DNA of 64,000 nt from Adiantum capillus-veneris (GCA_014529385.2 CM043943.1:97118355-97182354); one strand, 5' to 3'; shown: positions 1 to 10,473, counted from the stretch's first letter. Program-made: numbers and translations. The notes: generated by a model from the sequence alone, not told the origin.

Positions 1-380
1 TCTACTGATCGAACGAGCGACTGAGCTACGGAGATCTAGACACCCACGACTGCGGAGGACTACACAACATCGACAGAGGCTGCATCAGAGGATCCAGGTC
101 ACTTTGGCTCGACATGCACAACGCCCGGTCATACTACTGACCATGGAGGAGATTGATGAGATCCGCCAGCGAGCGACAGATGTTGGATCTCCTATGATCT
201 ACCTATCACAGCTAGCTGTTTTAGCTGCTTAGTCCACACCCAACAATTTAGGATTCCATAATATTTTATTTTGTCATCTTGTTACTCTGACTTTGTATCA
301 GATCCACCACATTGTAACTTTCTGGTCTCATAGGTCACTTTGGCCTTTTGAAGACGTTAATATAACATTTCATTTCATTT
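1..380 (+). mobile_element. 3' end of a LINE copy, cut by the window edge
   Basis: The last ~65 bases before position 380 (TTGTAACTTT, then GGTC, CATAGGTCA, a TTGRCC-like stretch, GAAGACG and an A/T-rich tail) match the 3' end of the complete LINE near 5120-5175, which also ends in CATAGGTCA and GAGGACG followed by a simple-repeat tail. Here the tail is a short TTCATTTC repeat. The bases before it give a short open stretch ending at a stop near 230, which could be the C-terminus of an ORF2. Both LINE copies lie in the same orientation. That it belongs to the same family is inferred from this terminal similarity only. Confidence 0.6.
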
Positions 381-428
381 CTCTCTTTAATATCTCTTTC
401 TTTAATTTTAATTTCCTACGCATACATT

Positions 429-430
<2 letters not shown>

Positions 431-478
<48 letters not shown>

Positions 479-500
479 TTAATTTCCTACACGCACACAC

Positions 501-560
<60 letters not shown>
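431..560. repeat. (CT)n microsatellites separated by a TTTCCTAC-ACACAC spacer
   Basis: Two CT tracts (about 431-478 and 503-559) flank a spacer containing TTTCCTAC and a short AC run. The same spacer type recurs after the complete LINE near 5265-5335, so CT tract plus spacer is associated with both LINE 3' ends in this window. Confidence 0.9.
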
Positions 561-562
<2 letters not shown>

Positions 563-787
563 GCAGCCGTTTTTTGACCTAGTAGACAGCAGTCCACTCT
601 TTTGATCATAACTTCTTCATCCGAACTCCGATTTGGGTGATCTATAGCCTCAATCGAAGAGCACGAAGTCCTCTACGCATTGATGTAAAGACAGAAATTT
701 TCAGAGTTATGGAAGGCGTTTCTGTAGCAGCATTTTCGAAGTGAACAGGTTCAACAAAATTGATTCTCATCTCCTATTTTACATACA

Positions 788-1738
788 ATGTCTTCCGGCA
801 CTCGCAAGGGTTCTTCTTCTTCAACAAGGTCCACAACCATTGTGGAAAATGATCCAAAATCTCCTAAGTGTGGAGATAGCAACACAACCACCCAACCAAC
901 GACATCGGAAACCATGATCATGGCGTACTTGGTATCATTGCAAGAGACCGTAAACAAACAAGGCGAAGACTTACGAGCACTTGCAATGGAGAATGGCACA
1001 CTAAGGGTACTTGTGGTTGAGAATGAGAATCTCAAGAGGACACTTGAGATGCAAACAACACGTTTGATGCAACTTGAAGAGGAATTCAAGGAATGTAAAC
1101 GCTCTCTTGTGGACTTGAATGCTTTGAAGGAGCGGATGAGCAAAGTAGAGCATGACCATGTATTGAAAGAGGAGAAATTTGACACTATGAGCCGGGATGT
1201 ATGCGACATGAAAAATGTATGCACAAACAAGTCTTGGGCTGATGTATGTGGTAGCAATGTGGTTTCTAATTCCTCACTCATGCAAGCTATGGTTCAAACA
1301 AAGAATGTTGAGAATGTAGATGTGGAGGAGTTGAAGGAACGGGAGCGACGTTCCAAGAACATTGTTATTCGTGGAATTCCCGAAGAGAAGTTAGAGACAC
1401 CTCCTTCTGTTGCCATTGTTATTGAAGATTTCTTCAAAACCCACTTTGGCATGTCCGGAGTTATGGTCTATGGAGCACATAGAGTGGGGAAGCAAGGAGC
1501 TCCTCGCTCGGGAGAACGGCCAATTGTATGCACCATGCCGGATGAGACCAAGCGAAAGATTATCCTTGATAATAGTTGGATCTATTTGAGGAATACAAAA
1601 TGTTTTGTATGTGAAGATCGCACTATTAAGCAACAAAATATGCGTCGCAAGGCATATGAGGAAAAGAATAATAAAAACAAGGAAATCTCTCATGAAGAAA
1701 ATGTGCCCAAGGAGAAGGCAAGTCTCTCAAGCAAATAG
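788..1738 (+). CDS. LINE ORF1 protein, coiled-coil RNA-binding chaperone type
   Basis: This 316-residue protein has a Ser/Thr-rich N-terminus (1-45), a predicted coiled coil rich in Leu/Glu/Lys (about 47-140), then a core with RSKNIVIRGIPEE (188-200) and AHRVGK (230-235), and a basic Lys/Asn/Glu-rich tail. The pattern RxxNIVIRGIP followed by AHRVG is that of the L1 ORF1p RRM/CTD region (transposase_22), which binds LINE RNA as a trimer and acts as a nucleic-acid chaperone. The ATG at 788 is the first in frame. The stop is TAG at 1736-1738. ORF2 continues in the same frame after it, so the two ORFs are separated by one stop codon rather than by a frame change. Confidence 0.85.
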   Translation: MSSGTRKGSSSSTRSTTIVENDPKSPKCGDSNTTTQPTTSETMIMAYLVSLQETVNKQGEDLRALAMENGTLRVLVVENENLKRTLEMQTTRLMQLEEEFKECKRSLVDLNALKERMSKVEHDHVLKEEKFDTMSRDVCDMKNVCTNKSWADVCGSNVVSNSSLMQAMVQTKNVENVDVEELKERERRSKNIVIRGIPEEKLETPPSVAIVIEDFFKTHFGMSGVMVYGAHRVGKQGAPRSGERPIVCTMPDETKRKIILDNSWIYLRNTKCFVCEDRTIKQQNMRRKAYEEKNNKNKEISHEENVPKEKASLSSK

Positions 1739-1744
1739 GGATGC

Positions 1745-3157
1745 GTGACCTATGAGACCGAGTTACAATTGAAAATATGCTTTTGGAATTGTAATGGATA
1801 CCCATGGAATGCGAGGGTTGGCATTGATGAACTAACAAGCAAAGCCGATGTTGTACTTCTTGTTGAAACTTGGGAGCATGATACACAAAGGATTAACGGC
1901 TTGGAGGATTACAATGTACATTCATTGATGTGGTCAAAGAATCTCAAGCAACGAAGAGGACAAGGAGGGTTAGCATGTATGGTTAAGAAAGTATTGGAAG
2001 ATTTTGTATCAATTGTGAAAGATGACAAGTACAAACGTTATGTATGGCTGAAAATTATGACACCAAAAAGAGCACCCATTTTTGTAGCCGGTTGCTACAT
2101 TCCTCATCATGATTCTCCCTTTTATGCTTGCATGGATAGAGATCAACCATTTTCTGATTTGGAAGAGGACATTGCTTATTTCAAAGGTGAAGGTGATGTT
2201 ATTGTATTTGGGGATATGAATGCTCGCACAAAAACATTGCAACATGATACTCAACAATTTGATATGCCATACATTTCAAGGGAGTTGGAGGAAGTTCACT
2301 TGTATGATCGTACTTCAATGGATGAGAAAGAGCCGGATCACTATGGAAAGTTACTTTTACACATGTGTAATAGCACGGGTATGCTCATTGCCAATGGTGT
2401 ATCTTTGTGGAGTGGAACCAATGGATTTACATGTAGAAGACATAATGGGGATAGTGTGATTGACTATATGCTACTCTCTGAAGCCATCATGTATCGCATA
2501 AAGAGTTTTATGTTTGGTCAATGGACCCCGGAATCCGACCATCGCACCTTATGTATTGACCTTTCATGTGGAGAAGCAACTAAGCATGATAATCTCAGCC
2601 AAAGGAAAGAGAAGTTATCACTATGTATGGATTTCAAACGGGCACCAATGTACATTGAAATGGTTGAGCAAAAATTATGGATGACAAAGCTTCAATGTGA
2701 TGCACCATTGGAAACTAAATGGGAAGCTTTCAAGAAAGCTATTTGTTCTTGTGCGGAAGAATGCTTTGCCATAAAGCATCTCCATGGTATCAACAAAGAT
2801 AGATCACGCAAAAGGTGGTTTGATAAAGAATGTCAAGATGCTCGAAAGTCCTTGATAAAGCTTGATGCAACTATGGACAAAGACAACTATCAAAGTCATT
2901 TGCATACATACAAGGCATTGATTCAAAAGAAGAGAAGAAGATGGGAAGTAAAGCAACAAGAATTTCAAATCCAAGAAAAGGCACATGCATGTGGAAGATT
3001 TTGGAGAAACTTGAGAGGCAAGCGGGTTGAGAATTTTGGTAACTTGAGTCTAGTGGATATGTACACACATTGTAGGCAATTATATGAGCAAGAAAATACT
3101 GAAAAAAATGCCATTTTATGGTTCACTCCCATGTATGCCGTCTTTTTTTACTATTGA
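1745..3157 (+). CDS. LINE ORF2, N-terminal part: APE endonuclease
   Basis: This is the N-terminal part of ORF2. Motifs of the exonuclease-endonuclease-phosphatase fold are visible in order: WNCNG (about residues 13-17), LLVETW, VFGDMNAR and ESDHRTL. This enzyme nicks target DNA to prime reverse transcription. The frame starts at a GTG (1745) with no in-frame ATG near the N-terminus. An ATG at 1741 is out of frame, so initiation could use readthrough or restart after ORF1. After the endonuclease comes a basic linker (KKRRRWEVKQQ). The frame ends at 3157 just after a run of seven T (3143-3149); the RT part continues in the next frame, so a homopolymer indel is the likely cause. Confidence 0.85.
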   Translation: MTYETELQLKICFWNCNGYPWNARVGIDELTSKADVVLLVETWEHDTQRINGLEDYNVHSLMWSKNLKQRRGQGGLACMVKKVLEDFVSIVKDDKYKRYVWLKIMTPKRAPIFVAGCYIPHHDSPFYACMDRDQPFSDLEEDIAYFKGEGDVIVFGDMNARTKTLQHDTQQFDMPYISRELEEVHLYDRTSMDEKEPDHYGKLLLHMCNSTGMLIANGVSLWSGTNGFTCRRHNGDSVIDYMLLSEAIMYRIKSFMFGQWTPESDHRTLCIDLSCGEATKHDNLSQRKEKLSLCMDFKRAPMYIEMVEQKLWMTKLQCDAPLETKWEAFKKAICSCAEECFAIKHLHGINKDRSRKRWFDKECQDARKSLIKLDATMDKDNYQSHLHTYKALIQKKRRRWEVKQQEFQIQEKAHACGRFWRNLRGKRVENFGNLSLVDMYTHCRQLYEQENTEKNAILWFTPMYAVFFYY

Positions 3158-4922
3158 GGATGTATGCGGTGGGCTTGAAAAGTTGGCCACTCGCAAAACG
3201 GGAGATCTTCAAGGTATCAAGCCGGAGATGATCAAATGGACGGGAGATTTTACCCATGAGTGGATGTGTGATATGTTCAACCTTGCACTTCAACATGGTA
3301 TGCCTTATGATTGGAGTACTAATTGGGTTAAGCCTTTGCATAAAGGAGGGGATGTAAAGAATGTAAGCAACTACCGGACTATAATGATTGGGTCTCTTAT
3401 GGCAAAGTTATTTGGGTGCATAATGGAGATGAAATTGAGTGATTGGGCTGAAGAGAATGACAAGCGTGCAAAGGGACAAGCGGGTTTTCGTCGATGCCAT
3501 AGCACCATTGATCATCTTGTCACTCTTCGTGTTCTCATGGAGGAAAGTCGGTTGAAAGGCAAGCGATTGTATTGTTGTTTTGTGGACTTTAAGAAAGCCT
3601 TTGATATGATTCCACGTAACAATTTGTGGAGAAGGATGGAAGAACTCCAAGTGCCAAGTGAGTTTATGCTTGCGGTTTCTCGAATCTATGAGAAGGTGAT
3701 TTGTCAATTGCGCATGGGAAGAGAAATTTCAGAAATTTTTGTAAGCACTATTGGGGTTAAACAAGGATGTCCATTGTCACCAACTCTCTTTGGTCTATGC
3801 ATCGATCAATTGGAACAAATGGTACTTGACTTTATGCAAGAAGAAGGCATTGAAGAGGTCACTATTTGCAATGCGGTAATCATGCTTTTGTTGTATGCGG
3901 ATGATGTAGTGCTTCTAGCACACACTTTAGAAGATGCACAAAAGCTTATGGTTGTCCTTGAGAACTTTTGCTTGCATAGTGGGCTGATTGTAAATGAATC
4001 CAAAACAAAGGTTATGCTTGTGAAAACCAACCATAAGGAGAAGCCATGCATTGTGTACAACAACGAGACACTTGAAGTTGTTGAGAGCTTTAAGTACCTT
4101 GGCCTTGAGGTTCCATCCAATCACAAGTGGCATGAATGTGCTATTCGTCGTTTGGAAGTGGGAAAGAGAGCATATTATGCATTTGAGAACATGTGTAATG
4201 CGGGAAACATCAAGTGTTGGGTTCTCAAGAAGTATCTTTTTGATGCATTGGTGACACCGGTTCTTCTTTATGGAGTTGAAGTGTGGGGTGGGAGCATCTC
4301 AAAGTCTACTTGGAAAGAGTTTGAGAATGTCCAAAAGCGTTTTCTTACAAACTTTCTCCAAGTTAAGACACAAACACCATATATGCTCCTACTTCTTGAG
4401 TCGGGATCTCTTCCAATTGAGGTTATGGGCATGGAAAGGGTTGTGGAGTACATGATAAAGATGCGTCAAAACCCCTCACATCGACTTCCTACAATTGCAT
4501 GGGAAGCAAGCAAAAAAGTTCAAAAGACGCATAAAAGCAAGATCTTGAGCACGGGATGGATGCAAGACATAAAGAAGTGGTTTGGGAGATGGGATGCATT
4601 ACACTTGCTACATGATGCTTCAATTGACTCTCAAGTGAATGAAGCTTTTCTACAACGCCAATGTATTACGGCTTGGGAGAAATCCGGTGGGTCACGCTTC
4701 ATACATTACACCACCTATATTGCCCCCAACTACAAAACCATGTTCTTCGCTGAGAGAGGAAACCGTACTCACACTTACATGCTTGAGCCTATTCCCTTGT
4801 CCGCGATACGCACTATCGCAGCAATTCGGCTTAGCTCCCATTTCCTTCGATGCGAGATAGGGCGTTGGGGCAATGGAGAAGAGTCAAATCGACTGTGCAC
4901 ATTATGCTCACTGCAAGTTTGA
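3084..4922 (+). CDS. LINE ORF2, C-terminal part: reverse transcriptase
   Basis: This 612-residue frame holds the reverse transcriptase: AGFRRCHSTIDHL, VDFKKAFDMIPR, GVKQGCPLSPTLF and the catalytic YADDVVLLAH (about residue 271). These are followed by KYLGLEV, a thumb-like region with LLYGVEVWGG, and a C-terminal Cys pair (CTLC). The RT uses nicked target DNA to copy the LINE RNA. The stop at 4921-4923 is followed in frame by ESEYHTLLECSAFDH, which completes a CCHC-like pattern, so the stop is probably a recent mutation and the protein originally reached about 5120. The true start lies upstream in the other frame; the ATG at 3084 is only where this frame opens. Confidence 0.85.
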   Translation: MSKKILKKMPFYGSLPCMPSFFTIEDVCGGLEKLATRKTGDLQGIKPEMIKWTGDFTHEWMCDMFNLALQHGMPYDWSTNWVKPLHKGGDVKNVSNYRTIMIGSLMAKLFGCIMEMKLSDWAEENDKRAKGQAGFRRCHSTIDHLVTLRVLMEESRLKGKRLYCCFVDFKKAFDMIPRNNLWRRMEELQVPSEFMLAVSRIYEKVICQLRMGREISEIFVSTIGVKQGCPLSPTLFGLCIDQLEQMVLDFMQEEGIEEVTICNAVIMLLLYADDVVLLAHTLEDAQKLMVVLENFCLHSGLIVNESKTKVMLVKTNHKEKPCIVYNNETLEVVESFKYLGLEVPSNHKWHECAIRRLEVGKRAYYAFENMCNAGNIKCWVLKKYLFDALVTPVLLYGVEVWGGSISKSTWKEFENVQKRFLTNFLQVKTQTPYMLLLLESGSLPIEVMGMERVVEYMIKMRQNPSHRLPTIAWEASKKVQKTHKSKILSTGWMQDIKKWFGRWDALHLLHDASIDSQVNEAFLQRQCITAWEKSGGSRFIHYTTYIAPNYKTMFFAERGNRTHTYMLEPIPLSAIRTIAAIRLSSHFLRCEIGRWGNGEESNRLCTLCSLQV

Positions 4923-5164
4923 GAGTCTGAGTACCACACACTACTAGAGTGCTCAGCTTTTGATCACATCCGAACTTGCTTCTCTCACATTTTCAGCCAT
5001 AACTTAGACCTACACACTTTCCTCTCCCAGCCAAAGTGTGGGCTCTCCATTGCGACTCTCATCACTACAATTTTGGAGCATCGAGAGTCACTCATCAGCC
5101 GTACACATACTACATCACATGTAACTTTGGTCCCATAGGTCATATTTGACCTCCGAGGACGATA

Positions 5165-5182
5165 ATAAAATCTATCTATCTA

Positions 5183-5269
<87 letters not shown>

Positions 5270-5342
5270 TACACACACACACACTGCTCTTTCTCTCTCT
5301 CTATCTATCTATCTCTTTCCTACAGACACACACACGCGATGT

Positions 5343-5374
<32 letters not shown>

Positions 5375-5390
5375 TTGGGGGGGGGGGGGA
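5165..5390. repeat. Simple-repeat block: (CTAT)n, (CT)n, (AC)n, (GA)n, poly-G
   Basis: (CTAT)n begins directly at the LINE 3' end and passes into a ~75-base CT tract, a TTTCCTACACAC spacer, more CT and CTAT, a second TTTCCTAC spacer with AC, then a GA tract (about 5342-5370) and a G run (about 5380-5390). The change from pyrimidine to purine strand allows foldback pairing between the CT and GA tracts. Confidence 0.9.
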
Positions 5391-5504
5391 GTTTCATAAT
5401 ACTTACGCAGAAGGTTTCGGCCAAGATCTGAGTGCACGCGTCGCAGGCGAAAATGGCCCCTACGCGCTGGTTTCCCTTTTCTTTCCCCCAATTATTTTGC
5501 GTCG

Positions 5505-5695
5505 AAATGTGCATCGATATACTCGTGGTAATGTCCGTCGATATACGCGTGGAAAAGTATGCCTTGCCATGCGTATTTCCACGTGCATATCGACGGATAT
5601 TCCGACGCATATATCGACGGGATGAAAGTACGTTGATATCTGCGTGGAAAGGTACGGCCATCGATATATACTGCATCGATATCTTGATGTTATGT
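5505..5695. repeat. Degenerate direct and inverted copies of a CGTCGATAT-rich motif
   Basis: A motif close to CGTCGATATACGCGTGGAAA occurs about four times forward (near 5512, 5538, 5628, 5660) and twice inverted (near 5575-5600 and 5595-5620). It is unusually rich in CpG and in ClaI/MluI-like palindromes compared with the AT-rich surroundings. No coding potential was recognised. Confidence 0.6.
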
Positions 5696-6014
5696 TGTAG
5701 TGCTTGGCTATCATCAAAATAAGGATAGTGATCAAGACATTGTAAAGATCGCATTTCGCCTTGACGAATGCACCAGCCACATTCAACCTCTTGATGGAGA
5801 AGCTATTCACGCCTCACCAAACCTTTATTGAAGTGTTCTTTGATGATATCATCATCCACCCTAATTCATTAGACCAACACAAACAACACCTCCTGGTAAT
5901 ATTTCAAGTTCTAAGATAGAATAAACTTTATGTTAATCAAAAGAAAATTAAAGTGAATTTTTCTTGGAAGAGATTTAGTATTTAGGTCACATTATCTCTC
6001 AAAATGGCATCCAA

Positions 6015-6864
6015 ATGAATCCATCAAAGTTAGAGGTAATAAAAGGATGGCCTAAACCAAGGAATCTTCATGAACTAAGAAGCTTTATAGGTATGTATGC
6101 ATACTATAAACACTTCATAAAAATTTTCTCACTAATAACAGGACCATTACATGACCTAACAAAGAAAAATGTTAGGTATACTTGGTCTGCCAACTATAAC
6201 AATGCTTTCAAAAATCTTAAATAAAAGCTTATCTCTCAACCTATGCTTACACTACCGGATCTCTCAAAGCCATTTGAGGTCCAATGTGACGCTTTTAGTG
6301 ATTCCCTTGGAGCTGTTTTGCTCCAAGAAGGGCATGCCATAGCCTATGACAGTCAAAGGCTCGACCCTATTGAGCAAGCTCTAGGCATATATGAAAAGGA
6401 ACTCCTCACAGTTCTACATGCCTTGGACTCATGGAAGCACTATTTATTGGGCACTCCTTTCATTCTGCAAACGGATCACCAAAGTCTTAAGTACTTCATG
6501 ACGCAGGCCAAGTTCTCCGACAAACAAATGAGGTGGGAATTTCCTTTTGAAATTTCATTTTCATATTGCTCACTTTGCTGGCAAGCATAATCAAGTAGCC
6601 AATGCACCCTCAAGACGGCCGAGAATGAATGCCATTTCCATAGCAACTCACAATGATCTATCTTCTATGATAGATGAGTATGCTATTGATCCCGATTTTA
6701 GAGATGTGATTTCAGCCCTTGCATTAGGGAAGAAAGAGGAACCATTTAATTTACAACATGGTTATCTGCTCTATGGCAATAGACTATGCGTTACTAACTC
6801 ACTACGTGAGAAAGTAATGTATGAATCTCATGCTCCTCCTTATGTGGGGCACCTTTCGAGGTAA
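6015..6864 (+). pseudogene. Ty3/gypsy pol fragment: RT end, RNase H, integrase zinc domain
   Basis: Family-typical segments in order are SKLEVIKGWPKPRNLHELRS and FIGMYAYYKHFI (RT thumb/connection), FEVQCDAFSDSLGAVLLQEG with YEKELLTVLHALDSWKHYLL and LQTDHQSLKYFM (RNase H), then ESHAPPYVGHLSR (the HHCC end of integrase). In a working element these domains degrade the RNA of the hybrid and insert the cDNA. The fragment is a fossil in more than one frame. Confidence 0.8.
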
Positions 6865-7034
6865 TTGAGGGAAGATCCAAAAGTCCCCTGCTACTTACGG
6901 TACATGGGAAGATCTTCGTTGCATACGAGTATAGCCGATACCTACAAGAATCTCTCCAAAAGATTAAGGATGCTATCTCTATCTCACAGCAAAGGCAAAA
7001 GGCTGCTTGCTTAAGGCACACGACGGGCAAGAAT

Positions 7035-7210
7035 TGAAGGGGATCGGGGAGCACCACAGACTGAGAGTGAGAGAGAGAAGGAGAAACACAACACACAGAT
7101 ATGGGTGGGGAGACTCCAAAGAGTGAGCAGCCCCCTATACACTTATGCTATGTATAAGGTATACAAGTCAGTGGGCGGCCGGGCAAGGCACAGACGCCTA
7201 TACCCCAACA
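7035..7210 (-). repeat. 3' LTR of nested copia element
   Basis: The LTR is 176 bp, TG...CA bounded, and near-identical to 10488-10679. The adjoining bases (ACCTCCCACTT on plus) are the minus-strand polypurine tract. It is 16 bp shorter than the other LTR in a GGGCG-bounded segment. Confidence 0.9.
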
Positions 7211-7289
7211 ACCTCCCACTTAAAGGCGACTATGCCTTTAAGCAAGGGAACCTAGTCTAAAGACTACAAAAGGTGAGAGAAAACGGCTC

Positions 7290-7895
7290 TCAACCGATGC
7301 CCACTGGCTGGCTGTGATGGAGTGCATCCGGCTGTCCTGCTCCGGTGTAAGTCCATACACCACTAGACGTACCACACACGTACTGCAAGTATGTACGCAA
7401 TACCTGCATATCTCCCTCGTGCACTATGCCTTCATCACTCAACAAATGACTGACAACCCCAACTGCAAATGCTCCCACTGCAGCTGCGATATCCGGTCTC
7501 AAGATCAACATCTCATACATGAGACCACCGAATGCCGATGCAATGCTAGCGGGCCTTGCTAGCTCTACGGAGCATGCATCAACATATATATCCCTGGCAA
7601 TAGGCATCTCTGACTGACAAGGCGTGTCAGCCACATGCATCTCCTGACTGTCCGCAAAAGACGCATCAACCTGTCGTGAAACCTCAGAGCAAACCAGCTG
7701 CTCTAGGTGTCTGCTGGAAGACATATCTTGCACAACTATATCCCCATGCTCACTGTCGAGCATAGAAAGGAATGACTGCATAATCGCTGACATCTCAGTC
7801 TCCTCTGCAATCATCCACTGCAAACATGAACACTCAATCTGCTGTGACTCACTAGAGCTCTCATGCTCTAACTCCGTATGCATAGACTCTTGCAC
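7290..7895 (-). pseudogene. Copia element: RT/RNase H-end fragment
   Basis: The segment AVGVVSHLLSDEG followed by VLRTYLQYVCGTSSG matches the end of copia RT, where the family has AVGxLSRFMxxP...AxKxxLRYLxGT. The N-terminal part of the frame is Ser/Glu/His-rich and not recognised. It lies next to the 3' LTR, as expected for the pol end. Confidence 0.6.
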
Positions 7896-8271
7896 AACGT
7901 CCTCCTGTCATGACTCACTAGAGCAAGACTGCTCTACCTGCCTATCCTGCATAGAAGTATCTCGCACAATTGACTCTCTGCTTTGCTTAGTCACTAGCAA
8001 AGCATGCATGTCTGACTCTGTCACCTCTCTGTGTGACTGCTCAAGTCGTGCCCCAACTGTGTGCACAACGAGCTCACTACTCTGCACTCCATGCAAAGCA
8101 TCCTGCAACCCACAAGCAAAAGAGACTCGCCTGCTCTCTCGCTCTCTACCTGACTGCGTGATCACAGAGACAACACCGTCTCTCCCGTGATCCACATGCA
8201 ATGGGTAACCTGTACCACTCCTGGCACCTCTCGCAATCACTAGCGAACCCAAATGCAACGCAAAAGATCGC

Positions 8272-8817
8272 TCAAGCAGCGATACCCGACAGATCTGGCA
8301 CATAACGCACATGACCCAGGGTAAATCTCATACCGCTGGACAAGGACAAACATACGTCTCCTGCACTCTCAATGTCATACACAACACCATCAGCCATGTA
8401 CACACAACCAAGTCTCCCACTAGAAAACGTGCTAAACCACTCACGATGCGACGTGACGTGGAAAGTAGCATCTGAATCTAGTAACCAATGTGAAGACAAT
8501 GTGCAATCCGATATGTAATCCGTAGACATAAGATCGTCTGAAGACAAGCTAGATGTAAATGTGACATCGCCGTCACAAGCATACTCAATAACCACCGTAC
8601 TAATCTCACTAGCATCTGTCATGCCCAAATCTGCATCACGCATCTGTCGTCTCCGTTGTCTCAAACGCCTGAAACATCGATGCCTAATGTGCCCTCTATG
8701 TCCACAATGCCAACATGTCAAGTCTCTATGCCGTCGAGACTTGTGTGTGGGATCAATCTCTCCCATGGACATAGAAGTGGGACTAGACTCCCCTGTAGAC
8801 ATGGATGTCGCGTACAT
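8272..8817 (-). pseudogene. Copia element: zinc knuckle and protease region
   Basis: CWHCGHRGHIRHRC is a gag zinc knuckle (nucleocapsid). About 75 residues on comes WLLDSDATFHVTSHREWF, the copia protease active-site neighbourhood, followed by GHVRYVPDL, which matches the family's VLYVPDL motif. In copia elements protease lies directly after gag, as here. Fossil. Confidence 0.8.
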
Positions 8818-9134
8818 AGCATGTTAACTCTGCCATAAAGCATGAGTTGTAGTCTCTCTCGAGACCTGCAAGTCAACAGACTCAACCAGATGCAACAAAT
8901 CGTAGACATTGCTAACTCATCAAGATCCTGCCAATCATCATCACGCATAGACTTGGGCTTCGTCGATAAACCACACAAGGGTTTATCCTGCCCCAAATCC
9001 GCCAATGCAACAAGCATATGCTCCTTCCAAGCAACAAAATCTGCACCATCAAACTGTGTCAGACCATAACGCTGGAAGTCAAATGAAAAATCAGCCATAA
9101 TGCTCGCAAAAGAGCAACCAACAATGAGTAGCAA
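8718..9134 (-). pseudogene. Copia element: UBN2-type gag N-terminus
   Basis: The stretch FDGADFVAWKEHMLVALADL matches the UBN2/DUF4219 gag start (FDGxNFxxWKxxMxxxL), and DDDWQDLDELAMSTI corresponds to the family's second conserved block. It is the capsid-like protein of a copia element and is part of the 7035-10679 fossil. Confidence 0.8.
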
Positions 9135-10473
9135 ATGTCAACCAAATCAGCCCTAAACTGGCTCGAATCGCATCAACAAAAGTCTGCAAATATGGCTGTA
9201 AGATATGGCTGCAAATCAGCCCCAAAACAGCCCCAAAATTCAGCTCTTAAACAACTGCATAAACAAGTCACAAACGTGTCCCAAATCAGCCTACAACTGA
9301 GCCATACATGGACACCTGCAAAGAGGAAACAATGGCTGAAAATTCAGCGCCCAAATAAGCCCTCAAACCTGCCTATAAACTTGTAAACCTATAGTTGAAA
9401 CCTGCTAAAAAACCTCAAGCCATTAGTGCTCGAATCCGGCTACCTAGCTCGTAGCCACACAAGCATACATCACAATACTCACTCCTGTGAGTGTGCCAAG
9501 ATAACTATACACCTGTCAAACCCGTGAGCTAATCACCAAGCCCACAATGTGTGGTATCGATGCATACACACGCACAAATCTCCCACCTGCAGAGAACACC
9601 GCACGCAAATGCTGAGTGCAACCCGCAATCTCTACCTAGATCGCATAAATGATACGCATAAAACTCCTGGGAAAATTTCGCCAGAGTTTTGTCAGTAAAA
9701 CGGCCACAAAACCAGTAACCAAACTGACTGCACGCTCAAAACCATGAGCAACCAAAGCGCATCAAACCGCACTCCAAATGCATGCACCAATCTCCACACT
9801 TTGCATACATCATTGCAAACACTTGCAAATCTAGTACACAAATATCTGATCTACCTGTGACTGCCAAAAAACATGCTCGAGGCATACATTGCCGAGCTCA
9901 AAATGCAATCACATTAGTCTCCCTGAGCATCAAACCACATAAGGCATACATCGTATCCTCCCACCTGTGAGGAAACTTGCAGCAAATATCACTCTCACAT
10001 CTGAGAGCAAACCATGTGTGGAATCCTCGACACACAATAAACAACTGCTGCTGCTGCAGAAAATTCAGCGTTCAGAATTTTAAAATTCTGATATGACGAG
10101 CTCGTCCCGAGCATGCCAAAACCCCAAGGTAGACTCCTGGATCACATGTATCCGAGTCCGGGTGTGAAAGCTATGCCAAAAAACCTCCGTTTCGACCCAA
10201 AAACTCAGCATAAACTGCCAAAAGAGGGCTGAAAAATGCAGCTCCTCAACCGTAGCTCGAATGAGGTTTCTGATGGCTTGAATGGCTTCGAAAGGGGGGT
10301 AAAGCGCCAGGACGCCCGGTGGAAACACTCTCGGAAAGCTGAATTTGCCGATGCCGAAGTCGAAACCCTGTTTGCACTCTTGAAAGTGCGTGCGTGCGGA
10401 CGCGATTTCGGGAATGAAACTGGCTCTCCACTGTCGTCGTGACTGTGCACACACGCGCTCCCTCCGCACCTAC
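9135..10473 (-). other. Leader of the nested copia element, no gene seen
   Basis: About 1.3 kb lies between the 5' LTR/PBS and gag. It is rich in CAAATCAGCCCAAAA-like words (several near 9150-9260 and 9340) and has no recognisable product in either strand. The leader is unusually long for a copia element, which is one reason to think of a non-autonomous derivative. Confidence 0.6.

Larger units (their letters stand above)
561..5190 (+). mobile_element. Near-complete LINE (non-LTR retrotransposon), APE type
   Basis: The element has a ~230-base 5' leader, ORF1 (788-1738), ORF2 (from about 1745 to about 5120, in two frames) and a 3' end with (CTAT)n then (CT)n. ORF2 carries an apurinic-type endonuclease followed by a reverse transcriptase with YADD. 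No RNase H was recognised. ORF1 resembles the transposase_22 type of L1 ORF1p (coiled coil plus RNA-binding core) rather than the zinc-knuckle type usual in angiosperm L1. The element looks recent: it shows one probable homopolymer frameshift near 3143-3149 and one stop close to the ORF2 C-terminus. Clade assignment is left open. Confidence 0.9.

Noticed and set aside
751-1281. Minus-strand 176-residue ORF over LINE ORF1
   Set aside because: Shadow frame opposite a well-supported ORF1.
5146-5625. Long plus-strand frame beginning with a Leu-Ser repeat
   Set aside because: It is only the translation of the (CT)n tract and following simple repeats; no conserved protein.
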